Positions 57,046 to 64,000 of a stretch of 64,000 nt of DNA are shown piece by piece; position 1 is the stretch's first letter, and each line of letters starts with the position of its first letter. The notes under the pieces were generated by a model that saw nothing but the letters and a program-made list of their open reading frames with translations, did no database searches and was not told where the DNA came from. The translations under genes were made by a program, and so were the position numbers. The stretch spans positions 1 to 64,000 of the forward strand of contig NZ_CABVQC010000031.1 in assembly GCF_902499175.1 (NCBI RefSeq), written 5' to 3'. The stretch comes from Burkholderia aenigmatica (GTDB lineage: Bacteria > Pseudomonadota > Gammaproteobacteria > Burkholderiales > Burkholderiaceae).

Positions 57046-57647
57046 TGGCGCACGCACTGATGTCCACGACGATCCTTGACGCGATGAAGGATGAAATCCG
57101 GGCGCGCATGGGGTCGCAGTTCAAGACGGTCGAGGACTACGGCGGCCAGTTCGACGAAGAGGAGGTGCCGTTGAAGTCGTTTGTGGCGCCGGCTGCTTTC
57201 ACGACGTGCCTGGGATGGCGTAAGTCGCCGGCCAGCGGCAAATACCTGGGCAGCAAGTACGTGTGGGAAGCGCGCTTCGCGGTCTTCATTGTCACGAAGA
57301 GCGCAACGCGGCCGCAGCGCATGCGCGACGCGATGGTCCGCACCGAAGTGCTGTCGCGGGTTTTCCAGTCATGGGTCTACCCACAGTGCACCGGTCGGCC
57401 CGAGGGGCTGATGGCCGAAAACCTCTACAACCGGAAGCTTGACGCCAAGGGGCTGACGGTCTGGATGGTTGCGTGGTGGCAGGAAGCCGAGTTCGAGGGC
57501 GTTCCGACACCCGCCGATCTGCCGGAGCTGGAAGTGGTCGACATCACGAGCGATCCGACCGTCGCACCGCAGACCACACCGGGCGAACTGCCCGATCTGA
57601 TCGTCGAGCATGAAATCAAGGGAGTGAGATATGGCAGTGAAACCTAA
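57045..57647 (+). CDS. DUF1834 tail-terminator-like protein (Mu gp37 family)
   Basis: A 200-residue protein. DUF1834 features are the start TILDAMKDEIRARMGSQFKT, FVAPAAFTTCLGWRKSPASG, and the beta-rich section YVWEARFAVFIVTKSATRPQ. It fits the Mu gp37 position between gpG and the small DUF2635 gene, and members resemble tail-terminator folds. ATG 57045 directly follows the upstream stop; a GTG one codon earlier is also possible. Confidence 0.83.
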   Translation: MAHALMSTTILDAMKDEIRARMGSQFKTVEDYGGQFDEEEVPLKSFVAPAAFTTCLGWRKSPASGKYLGSKYVWEARFAVFIVTKSATRPQRMRDAMVRTEVLSRVFQSWVYPQCTGRPEGLMAENLYNRKLDAKGLTVWMVAWWQEAEFEGVPTPADLPELEVVDITSDPTVAPQTTPGELPDLIVEHEIKGVRYGSET

Positions 57648-57909
57648 GACCGGCGCGGGCGCTTCCGATGCAACGGTCGACGTGGCAACCGATTACGACG
57701 TCGCCGGACTGGAGCCCAGCTCCGCGAATCTGCCCGCGCCGCGCATGGGGCAGCTGATTACGGTCGTGGCCGGCCCTGGTCGCCACGTCGTCAATCGCGA
57801 GTTCGGCGGCGTCTACAGCGAAACCGATGCGACGCCGGCCACCGTCAACCTGCGCATCCTGCGGCTGCTGGACGACGAAGACCTGATCCGCCAGGCCGAC
57901 GCGCAATAA
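57631..57909 (+). CDS. DUF2635 small tail protein (Mu gp38 family)
   Basis: A 92-residue protein. MAVKPKTG at the start and the RHVVNREFGGVY block are in keeping with DUF2635, which sits just before the sheath gene in Mu-like phages. Beta-rich, function unknown. It overlaps the gp37-like gene by 17 bases, with GGGAGTGAGAT upstream as its ribosome-binding site. Confidence 0.78.
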   Translation: MAVKPKTGAGASDATVDVATDYDVAGLEPSSANLPAPRMGQLITVVAGPGRHVVNREFGGVYSETDATPATVNLRILRLLDDEDLIRQADAQ

Positions 57910-57952
57910 CGGGCCAAACGCACTTTCAACGACCATTTAAGGGACATTCGAC

Positions 57953-59431
57953 ATGCTGCCGAACCTGCTTTCCGTCAACTTTCTCGTGCCGTTCGTCGCA
58001 CACAAATTCGATGCCAGCAAGGCGATTCGCGGCCTGGTCGGTATGCCGCGTAGCGTGCTGCTGATCGGCCAGGCCAATCCGCCCGCCGTTGTCGACATCA
58101 CGAAGCGCCATCGCATCACCAGCGAGTCCGACGCCATCGCGCTGCTGGGCGAAGGTTCGATGCTGCTCGCGATGTGGCGCATGGCGAAGAGCAACGCCGA
58201 CCTGGGCATCCCGATCGACGTGGTGATCGTCGCCGACGACGCTACCGCGATCGCAGCAACGGGCAAGGCCACGATCACGATTGCCGGCGAACATTCGGCC
58301 GGCGAGCTGCCGCTGTATATCGGCGGCACTCGCGTACGCATCGGCGTCACCGTGAACGACACCGCGCAAACGGCCGCGCTGAAGATGGTCAACGCGATCA
58401 ACGCGATTCCTGCTCTTCCGGTCACGGCGGCCGTCGGCGCTGCTGCTGGTGAAATCGCACTGACCTGCCGCTGGAAGGGAGCGACGGGCAACAGCATCGA
58501 CATGCGCGGCACGTACTACGCCGACGACTCGGTGCCGCTCGGCGTCGGCCTGACGATCACGCCGTTCTCCGGTGGCGCGGTGAATCCGGACATCACGCCG
58601 GTCATTCCCGCCATCAAGGGGATCGCGCCGACCGAGTATGCGATGCCGTACACCGACAGCACGAACATGGGCATCCTGGAGGAAGAGCTGAATCGCCGCT
58701 GGGAGTTCGACAACATGAAGGACGGCCAGGCCGTGACCGTCGTACGCGGCACCGAAGGCGAAGTGTCCGCATGGCTGTCGCCGCGCAACAGTCCGATGTG
58801 CCACACGATCTGCGTCACGCGCGACCTGACCAACCCGTGGGAGACCGCAGCGGCCGCTGCTGCCGCCATTGAGAGCCATTGCGCCACCGACCCGGCATTG
58901 CCGTTCACGGGCGTGGCGCTGACCGGCTACGTGGCCGCGCGTCTTGAGGATGACTGGGAGGTCGAGCAGCGCAACAACATGCTCGTCGCGGGTGGGTCTG
59001 TGCTGGAGTCGATGGAAGACGGCACCGCCAGCATTCTGCGTATGGTGACGAACTACACGAAGAACTCGGGCGGCGCCAACGACAAGAGCTGGCGCAATCT
59101 GAACTGGGTCAAGACGCTGTCGTACTTCCGCTGGTTCACCGTGAACGTGTTCCAGACACGCTATCGCGGCTACAAGCTGGCGGAGTACATGGTCGATCCG
59201 ATCCCCGGCCAGAAGATCATGACCGCCTCGCTGGGCACCGACATCATGCTCAACAACTACGAGCAGTTCATCTCGGCCGGCCTGTTCCAGAACATGGAGT
59301 ACTACAAGCAGACGATGCAGGTCGAGGTCGACGGCACGAACGGCAAGCTGAAGATCATCGACCAGCCCGTGCTTGTCACGCAGCACTACCAGACGGAAAT
59401 CACGAGCGAGTTCGTCGCCGGCCACGTCTGA
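57953..59431 (+). CDS. Tail sheath protein (Mu gpL family)
   Basis: A 492-residue contractile sheath subunit. The N-terminal linker (LPNLLSVNFLVPFVAHKFDA) and inserted domain (about 95-190) precede the conserved C-terminal core. Visible core blocks are ALTGYVAARLEDDWEVEQRN, GGANDKSWRNLNWVKTLSYF and the terminal strand ITSEFVAGHV. Sheath proteins donate strands to neighbours to build a contractile tube, so the virus is a myovirus. It is followed directly by the tail tube gene. Confidence 0.92.
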   Translation: MLPNLLSVNFLVPFVAHKFDASKAIRGLVGMPRSVLLIGQANPPAVVDITKRHRITSESDAIALLGEGSMLLAMWRMAKSNADLGIPIDVVIVADDATAIAATGKATITIAGEHSAGELPLYIGGTRVRIGVTVNDTAQTAALKMVNAINAIPALPVTAAVGAAAGEIALTCRWKGATGNSIDMRGTYYADDSVPLGVGLTITPFSGGAVNPDITPVIPAIKGIAPTEYAMPYTDSTNMGILEEELNRRWEFDNMKDGQAVTVVRGTEGEVSAWLSPRNSPMCHTICVTRDLTNPWETAAAAAAAIESHCATDPALPFTGVALTGYVAARLEDDWEVEQRNNMLVAGGSVLESMEDGTASILRMVTNYTKNSGGANDKSWRNLNWVKTLSYFRWFTVNVFQTRYRGYKLAEYMVDPIPGQKIMTASLGTDIMLNNYEQFISAGLFQNMEYYKQTMQVEVDGTNGKLKIIDQPVLVTQHYQTEITSEFVAGHV

Positions 59432-59476
59432 TCGGTCAGCGTTTTCCGCATTTTTCGATATTCAACGGAGTGAAAC

Positions 59477-59848
59477 ATGGCTTGCGATAGCGAACTTTTC
59501 CGGGTGGACAGCTTCACCGTCGACGGCGAGGAATGGCCGTTCACCGACGACAGCGCGACGATCGAGGGCGCGGCTGGCTTCGAGCGTGACATCTCGCCAT
59601 CCTCAAACGGCCAGGACTACACGACGCGCAAGCGCGTGCAGCGCCTCATCAAGATGAAGCTGCAGTTCACGGGCGCGAAGACGCCAGATGACGTCAGCAA
59701 GGTCTGCGAGGCCCAGATCGTGATGACGAACCTGCATACCGGTCGGCGCGTGCGGGCCGGCAAGTGCTCGTTCATGAGCATGGGCGAGATCGGCACCGGG
59801 CCGGTCGACGTCCAGTTCGCGGTGCTCACACCGTTCCAGTGGCTGTAA
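59477..59848 (+). CDS. Tail tube protein (Mu gpM family)
   Basis: A 123-residue tube subunit forming the channel inside the sheath. The family pattern (RVDSFTVDGEEWPFTDDSAT, GAAGFERDISPSSNGQDYTT, then AGKCSFMSMGEIGTGPVDVQ) is mainly beta. Position after the sheath gene, 45 bases apart, agrees with Mu. A hairpin follows 24 bases downstream, perhaps lowering expression of the chaperones relative to the abundant tube protein. Confidence 0.9.
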   Translation: MACDSELFRVDSFTVDGEEWPFTDDSATIEGAAGFERDISPSSNGQDYTTRKRVQRLIKMKLQFTGAKTPDDVSKVCEAQIVMTNLHTGRRVRAGKCSFMSMGEIGTGPVDVQFAVLTPFQWL

Positions 59849-59872
59849 CGATCCGCTGACATCTCACCCCGG

Positions 59873-59892
59873 AGGCAGGATTTTTCCTGCCT
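59873..59892 (+). terminator. Stem-loop between tail tube and chaperone genes
   Basis: AGGCAGGA (59873-59880) and TCCTGCCT (59885-59892) form a perfect 8-pair stem with a TTTT loop. There is no following T-run. It probably attenuates transcription or stabilises the upstream message. Confidence 0.55.
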
Positions 59893-59930
59893 TCGGCGCA
59901 TTCAGACCTACCATTTCTGAGATTCCCACC

Positions 59931-60485
59931 ATGAACAAACAGGACATTCACGTCATCACGCTGGTCGACGGCCTGCGTTCGCAGGTCGGCGACAAAGAGG
60001 TGCGCTATCGCACCGTGCGCCTTCGCGAGACGACGGTTGCGGACGAGTATGTCGCGATGCAGCTGGCCGAGCGCGTCGTCGACGTGAAAGGCAAGCCGAC
60101 GCTGTTGGTGTCGGACGAGCTGTATCGCATCGCGCTGACGATGCGGCATTGCGAACGCTTCCAGTGCGCCGGCCTGGACGACATCCAGCTCGAGCTGCTG
60201 ACGCTGGAGATGTTCGGGCGCTTGTCGCCCCTCGACCTCGCCCGAATCGAAGAGCGCTGCGTGCTGGTGGATTTGGCCGCCCAGTATCGCCACGGGCTGA
60301 TCACGAAGGATGCGTTCGATTCGATGCTCGCCGACTCGACCAACCCGGAGAACGCCGGCCCGCGATCCGAGGGCCAGGCTGCAGAACTGGGAGATGCTGG
60401 CGCGGCAACTCAGTCTGGCCCTTCGATGCTCGCTGACTTCGCTGCGCGAGATGCCCAAGGTGCAGCTGATGGCGCAAGCCGCTGA
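59931..60485 (+). CDS. Tail assembly chaperone (Mu gp41 family)
   Basis: A 184-residue chaperone that coats the tape measure during tail building. The N-terminal folded part covers about residues 1-130 (HVITLVDGLRSQVGDKEVRY, then VRLRETTVADEYVAMQLAER and TMRHCERFQCAGLDDIQLEL). The C-terminal 50 residues are Ala/Asp-rich and unstructured. A second frame overlaps the end of the gene (60301-60537) and provides a more helical tail, suggesting a programmed frameshift product. It precedes the tape measure gene. Confidence 0.85.
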   Translation: MNKQDIHVITLVDGLRSQVGDKEVRYRTVRLRETTVADEYVAMQLAERVVDVKGKPTLLVSDELYRIALTMRHCERFQCAGLDDIQLELLTLEMFGRLSPLDLARIEERCVLVDLAAQYRHGLITKDAFDSMLADSTNPENAGPRSEGQAAELGDAGAATQSGPSMLADFAARDAQGAADGASR

Positions 60486-60537
60486 CCTGGAACGACTGCA
60501 TAAGGCCCAGCGCGCTGAAGCGAGGAAGAGACGATGA
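60301..60537 (+). CDS. Frameshift extension of the tail assembly chaperone (Mu gp42-like)
   Basis: This frame is open from 60301, just after TGA at 60298, to the stop at 60535-60537. It has no ribosome-binding site of its own. Its end is a well-formed helical protein (LARQLSLALRCSLTSLREMP, then KVQLMAQAADLERLHKAQRA), clearly more protein-like than the zero-frame tail. Relative to the chaperone it is shifted by +1, equal to -2. Mu is reported to use a -2 shift at this place. The exact slippery site is not identified; it must lie between 60301 and about 60400. Confidence 0.6.
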   Translation, partial: SRRMRSIRCSPTRPTRRTPARDPRARLQNWEMLARQLSLALRCSLTSLREMPKVQLMAQAADLERLHKAQRAEARKRR

Positions 60538-62969
60538 GCAGCATGACTCTGCGGTACATCATCAACCTGACCGGCGATTTGAAGCGGCGCGCGGCCGAGA
60601 ATGCGCGCGCCGTCGAGCAGGCCAGCAAGCGTCAGACGACCGCACTGACGAACACGGACAAGGCAGCGCAGAAGACCGAGAAGTCCATCGAGAAAATCGG
60701 TGCGAAGACCAACGCCAGCAAGGTCGACGCGGATGCGCGCAAGATGCAGTCCGGCTTGAACAACGTGACGACCGCGGCGAATCGAACCACCGGGGCGCTC
60801 GGCAGCGTTACGGCGGCAACGCAGCGTGCCGACAGCGCGCTCGCCCGGTTGGGCAGCTCGTCGTCGCTCGACCGAACGTTTCGCTACCTCGGCAGCGTGG
60901 CGCGCCGGATGAACGATATCCGCCGCGACGCCGATCGCATGGCGGCGGTGTTGGCGCGCGCCGGGCAGACGGCCGGCACGATTGCGGCCGGGACGGCTGC
61001 AGGTGGTGCAGCTGCTGTCGCTACGCTGAAACGCCCGGTCGAGTTCGATATGCGGCTGGCCAACATGGCCAACGTCGCCTATGGCGATCGCAACCTTGCT
61101 GGCCGAATGCTCGGCATGAAAGAGCTGGAAGCAACGATCAACGATGCTGTGCAACGCGGTGGCGGCACTCGTGACACCGCTGCCGAAGCACTAAACAAAG
61201 TCATTTCTTCCGGTGTCGTCAAAATCGACGCGGCGAAGGCGATGCTGCCAGATCTGCAGCGTGGGGCGACCGCTGGAGACGCAGATGTCACCGATATCGG
61301 GAACATCGCGATTGCTGGCTTGCGCAACTACGGGCTTACCGAATCAAACATCGGCCAAGCGATTTCGAAGGCCGTTGTCGCCGGCCAGGAAGGCGGCTTC
61401 GAGCTGAAGGACATGGCACGCTGGCTTCCGGAACTCATGGCGGCATCGAGCGATAAGCTTGGCATGCGCGGTATGGGTGACTTTGAACGGCTCGTGTCAT
61501 ATGCACAGGCGTCGATGATGACCGCAGGCAGCACGGATGCTGCCGGAAACAACCTGAAGAACCTGATCCTCAAAATCAATTCGGCAGATACCGAGAAAGA
61601 TTTTGCTCGCCTCGGTGTCAATTTACCGAAATCGCTCGCGCGTGCCCGTGAGCGGGGCATCGACGGTATTGCTGCGTTCGTTGATTTTTCTGAGCAGATC
61701 GCCGCCAAGGATAAGAGTTTCGTTTCGCTCCGCAATCGCGCAGCTTCCGAGCAAGGGGAACAGAAAAAGGCGACGCTTCAGGCGATGGCTTCGATTCTTC
61801 AGGGCTCTGCGATCGGCCAGGTAATTCAGGATCGCGAGGCACTGATGGCACTCGTCGGCGTCATGCAAAACAAGGCGTACGTGAAGGATGTATTGGGGAA
61901 GGTGCATGCCGATACCGGACAGGCTGTCGACTCGAACTTCGCTGGCATCTCGAATCGCGCAGGTTACAAAGCACAGCAACTGGCCAACGAAGCCGACATA
62001 TCGCGTAGTCGCGTGTTCGAGCAGATCGATGGTCCGCTGAAGTCGGTGCTGACCAGCGCGACGCAACTGGCACAAGCATTCCCCGCCGTGACGACGGCGT
62101 TGACTGGTTTCGGCCAGGCTGTAGGCGTCGCAACGGCGGCCGGCGCTGGCGGCGCACTCGCCGCATTCCTGCTGAACCGTGGCCGCGCGGGCGCGCCAGG
62201 CACGCCAGGTGGTGGCGGTCTCGGCGGTTTCGGGGCCGGCCCGGTGCCCGTCTATGTCGTGAACAAGGTTCCGGGCTGGACCGCGCCGACTCCCGGCGGC
62301 GGCGCTGCTGGCGCGGCCGCAGGCGGTGCTGCAGCTGCTGGCGCCGGGCGTGGGCTGATGAGCCGGCTCGGCGCCAGCGCCCCGTGGATGATCACGGCCG
62401 GCCTTGCCGCATATGACCTGCTACCCACGCTGCTCGACAGCAGCAAGACACCCACCGAGAAGGTGAACGCGGCCGGCCGTGCCGCCGCAGGCGTTGCAGG
62501 TGGCTGGGCCGGCGCTCAAGCCGGCGCGGCGCTCGGTGCATTCGGTGGTCCGTTTGCGCCCGTTACCGTGCCGCTCGGCGGTGCGATCGGTGGCGCGGTG
62601 GGCTATCTGGGCGCCACGTGGGCCGGCGATGCCCTGTCGCGGATGAACATGCTGCCGTCGCAACGGGCCGGCGTGCTGTCCAGTGCGTCGGGCGGCCAGG
62701 TGCAGGTGCCGCAGGACATGCAGGATCGGTTGAGCATTCTGCGTACCACGCCCGCGTACATGACGAATCCGCTGATGCAGCCGACTGCCGGCCTCGACAT
62801 GTTGAAGCGCATGCAGTCCGAGCCGCAGCGTGTCGAAATCGGCAATGGGCTGCTCGGCATCAACATCTCGGTTCACGATGATCGCGTGCTGACCAGCACG
62901 CAGGTTCTGCAACAACCGAGCGCGCTGCGGCTCGATCCGGGCGCGACGAATCCTGGAGGAACGAACTAA
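60534..62969 (+). CDS. Tail tape measure protein (Mu gp42 family)
   Basis: An 811-residue protein that sets tail length and leads DNA injection. The N-terminal 110 residues are a charged helical stretch. The TMP core lies at about 165-450 (VEFDMRLANMANVAYGDRNL and TDIGNIAIAGLRNYGLTESN). Next come hydrophobic Gly/Ala-rich segments at about 520-700 (GVATAAGAGGALAAFLLNRG, WMITAGLAAYDLLPTLLDSS), probably membrane-active. The C-terminal 100 residues are polar. It overlaps the chaperone frameshift frame by 4 bases. Confidence 0.9.
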   Translation: MSSMTLRYIINLTGDLKRRAAENARAVEQASKRQTTALTNTDKAAQKTEKSIEKIGAKTNASKVDADARKMQSGLNNVTTAANRTTGALGSVTAATQRADSALARLGSSSSLDRTFRYLGSVARRMNDIRRDADRMAAVLARAGQTAGTIAAGTAAGGAAAVATLKRPVEFDMRLANMANVAYGDRNLAGRMLGMKELEATINDAVQRGGGTRDTAAEALNKVISSGVVKIDAAKAMLPDLQRGATAGDADVTDIGNIAIAGLRNYGLTESNIGQAISKAVVAGQEGGFELKDMARWLPELMAASSDKLGMRGMGDFERLVSYAQASMMTAGSTDAAGNNLKNLILKINSADTEKDFARLGVNLPKSLARARERGIDGIAAFVDFSEQIAAKDKSFVSLRNRAASEQGEQKKATLQAMASILQGSAIGQVIQDREALMALVGVMQNKAYVKDVLGKVHADTGQAVDSNFAGISNRAGYKAQQLANEADISRSRVFEQIDGPLKSVLTSATQLAQAFPAVTTALTGFGQAVGVATAAGAGGALAAFLLNRGRAGAPGTPGGGGLGGFGAGPVPVYVVNKVPGWTAPTPGGGAAGAAAGGAAAAGAGRGLMSRLGASAPWMITAGLAAYDLLPTLLDSSKTPTEKVNAAGRAAAGVAGGWAGAQAGAALGAFGGPFAPVTVPLGGAIGGAVGYLGATWAGDALSRMNMLPSQRAGVLSSASGGQVQVPQDMQDRLSILRTTPAYMTNPLMQPTAGLDMLKRMQSEPQRVEIGNGLLGINISVHDDRVLTSTQVLQQPSALRLDPGATNPGGTN

Positions 62970-64000
62970 TGGCGATCATCGACGACAAGGGCCGTTCCGA
63001 CTGGCTCGGCCAGCTTCGCACCGCGTCGTGGCGCGACGTGCCGTTCCAGGTCGATTCGATCGAATGGTCGGCCGGCGAGAACACGGTACTGCGGGAATAC
63101 CCGTTTCAGGATTTGCCGACCGTCTTCTCGATGGGCGCAGGCGCGGACGAAATCAAGTTCTCCGCGTACGTGATCGGCGACGACTACCTCGACCAGCTCG
63201 ACAAGCTGCGGGCCGTCCTGAAAGGCGACGGCGTGCTGATCCACCCCACGGCCGGCAGCATGCGCTGCTGGCTGCACGGCAAATACACGGTTCGCGAGGC
63301 ACCGACCAGCATGGGCGGCGTCGCGCGCCTTGACCTGACGTTCGTTCGCGCCGAGGCACGCCGATATCCGGCGGGCGCGACCAACACGTCAGACCAGGTG
63401 GCGAGCGCGGCCGACACGGCCGAGAAGTCGCTGATCGACTCGCTCGCCGCAAACTTCAGTCTGTCCGACCTCGCCGGGTGGGCGCACGACAACGTGCTCG
63501 ACCGGATGCGCTCGGGTCTCGATGTGCTGTGGGACGGGATTTCGTACGTGAATCGGGCATTCGACACGTACAACTCGCTGGTGAGCCAGTACGTGACGTT
63601 CCCGTTGACCGAGCTGGCCGCGATTCCTGGTCAGCTCGGCAGCCGGATCGCCGATCTGCTCGCGATCCCGGAAACGCTCACGTCCAATCAGGCGTGGGAT
63701 GCGTTCTCAGCAGCGCGGAATCTCTGGAAGGCGCCGTCGACGAGCAGCCTGACCGTCGACGCCGGCAGCGCGCCGCAGGCCATCGCTCCGTCGATCGCGG
63801 CTGCGTACGCGTCGGCCGGCTTCGTGCCGAACAACAATCAGGCGAAGCTCACTGCAGCATTCACGCCCGATCCCAGCCCATACGAGACGACCACCCGCAC
63901 GCAAGTCGCCCAGGCGCTGAAGACGCTGGAAGGCTTCTTCAACGGCGTGGTGACGATCATGGCCGTGCGCGCGGTTGCGCAGATCGAGCTGGACAACTAT
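62969..64000 (+). CDS. DNA circulation / tail protein N-terminus (Mu gp43 family), cut by window edge
   Basis: The first 344 codons are visible and the gene continues beyond the window. The DNA_circ_N domain is clear (SDWLGQLRTASWRDVPFQVD, then EYPFQDLPTVFSMGAGADEI, and HPTAGSMRCWLHGKYTVREA). The family, including Mu gpN, contributes to the tail-tube distal end and baseplate. Its ATG overlaps the tape measure stop (TAATG), so translation is coupled. Confidence 0.87.
   Translation, partial: MAIIDDKGRSDWLGQLRTASWRDVPFQVDSIEWSAGENTVLREYPFQDLPTVFSMGAGADEIKFSAYVIGDDYLDQLDKLRAVLKGDGVLIHPTAGSMRCWLHGKYTVREAPTSMGGVARLDLTFVRAEARRYPAGATNTSDQVASAADTAEKSLIDSLAANFSLSDLAGWAHDNVLDRMRSGLDVLWDGISYVNRAFDTYNSLVSQYVTFPLTELAAIPGQLGSRIADLLAIPETLTSNQAWDAFSAARNLWKAPSTSSLTVDAGSAPQAIAPSIAAAYASAGFVPNNNQAKLTAAFTPDPSPYETTTRTQVAQALKTLEGFFNGVVTIMAVRAVAQIELDNY

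Larger units (their letters stand above)
34932..64000. mobile_element. Mu-like (BcepMu-type) transposable prophage, right part beyond window
   Basis: A DDE transposase and MuB-like ATPase, GemA, Mor, and Mu-type head and tail genes (portal DUF935, protease/scaffold, sheath, tube, DNA circulation) define a transposable myovirus prophage. The gp16-family regulator and the leftward terminase-portal-lysis block are as in BcepMu relatives. The left end is placed at TG (34932) before the first transposase-site repeat, because Mu-family ends are TG...CA; this position is a guess within about 20 bases. The right end, tail-fibre genes and any cargo genes lie outside the window. All visible phage genes look intact. 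Confidence 0.9.

Noticed and set aside
1-64000. CRISPR arrays, tRNA or rRNA genes
   Set aside because: No regularly spaced repeats, tRNA-like 3' ends with cloverleaf arms, or rRNA motifs were seen by eye.

Overview
The window is high-GC DNA (strong G/C preference at third codon positions) with the gene content of a Burkholderia, most likely a Burkholderia cepacia complex species. Left of about 34.9 kb it looks like a secondary-chromosome region: a dense mosaic of regulators, transporters and catabolic genes. No tRNA, rRNA, CRISPR array or insertion sequence was recognised.

Chromosomal part (1-34.9 kb). 1-9.5 kb: small conserved hypothetical genes, a chemoreceptor behind a sigma-28-type promoter, a sigma-54 activator divergent from a hybrid histidine kinase, and a run of small genes (PRC-barrel, CBS, a tiny membrane peptide), several of which appear frameshifted. 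9.6-14.6 kb: a MipA/OmpV outer-membrane protein, then a two-gene DNA-repair operon (FAN1-like VRR-NUC nuclease plus an XPD/DinG-type Fe-S helicase) behind a consensus LexA box. 14.7-20.6 kb: an IclR regulator of PcaR/PobR type, a MurA paralogue, a ShiA-like transporter and a 4-hydroxyphenylpyruvate dioxygenase. The same operator motif lies in front of the regulator gene and between the transporter and dioxygenase genes. 20.6-28.6 kb: an old-yellow-enzyme oxidoreductase, a hipBA toxin-antitoxin operon with a large nested dyad in its promoter, a ribBX-type riboflavin gene with an in-frame tandem duplication in its active-site loop, an alpha/beta hydrolase, a LuxR-type regulator and a CDF-like membrane protein. 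28.6-34.2 kb: a LysR regulator divergent from a four-gene catabolic operon (MFS, amidohydrolase, isocitrate-lyase/PEP-mutase family enzyme, MFS). Two small lipoprotein genes close the chromosomal part.

Prophage part (about 34.93 kb to the right edge, incomplete). A Mu-like transposable prophage of the BcepMu type. Its left end carries two copies of a probable transposase-binding site 105 bp apart. The first block reads leftwards: repressor, two accessory genes, lysis genes (holin candidate, SAR-type transglycosylase, Rz/Rz1), small terminase-associated proteins, large terminase, portal and head morphogenesis. The second reads rightwards: a BcepMu gp16-family regulator, DUF3102, DDE transposase, MuB-like ATPase, small early genes, an HU-like protein, GemA, Mor, then protease/scaffold, capsid, neck, sheath, tube, tail chaperones, tape measure and the start of the DNA-circulation protein, where the window stops. 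Repressor and gp16-family genes diverge from an operator region with inverted repeats, which is probably the lysis-lysogeny switch. Mor lies just before a 213-bp control region that probably drives the late operon.
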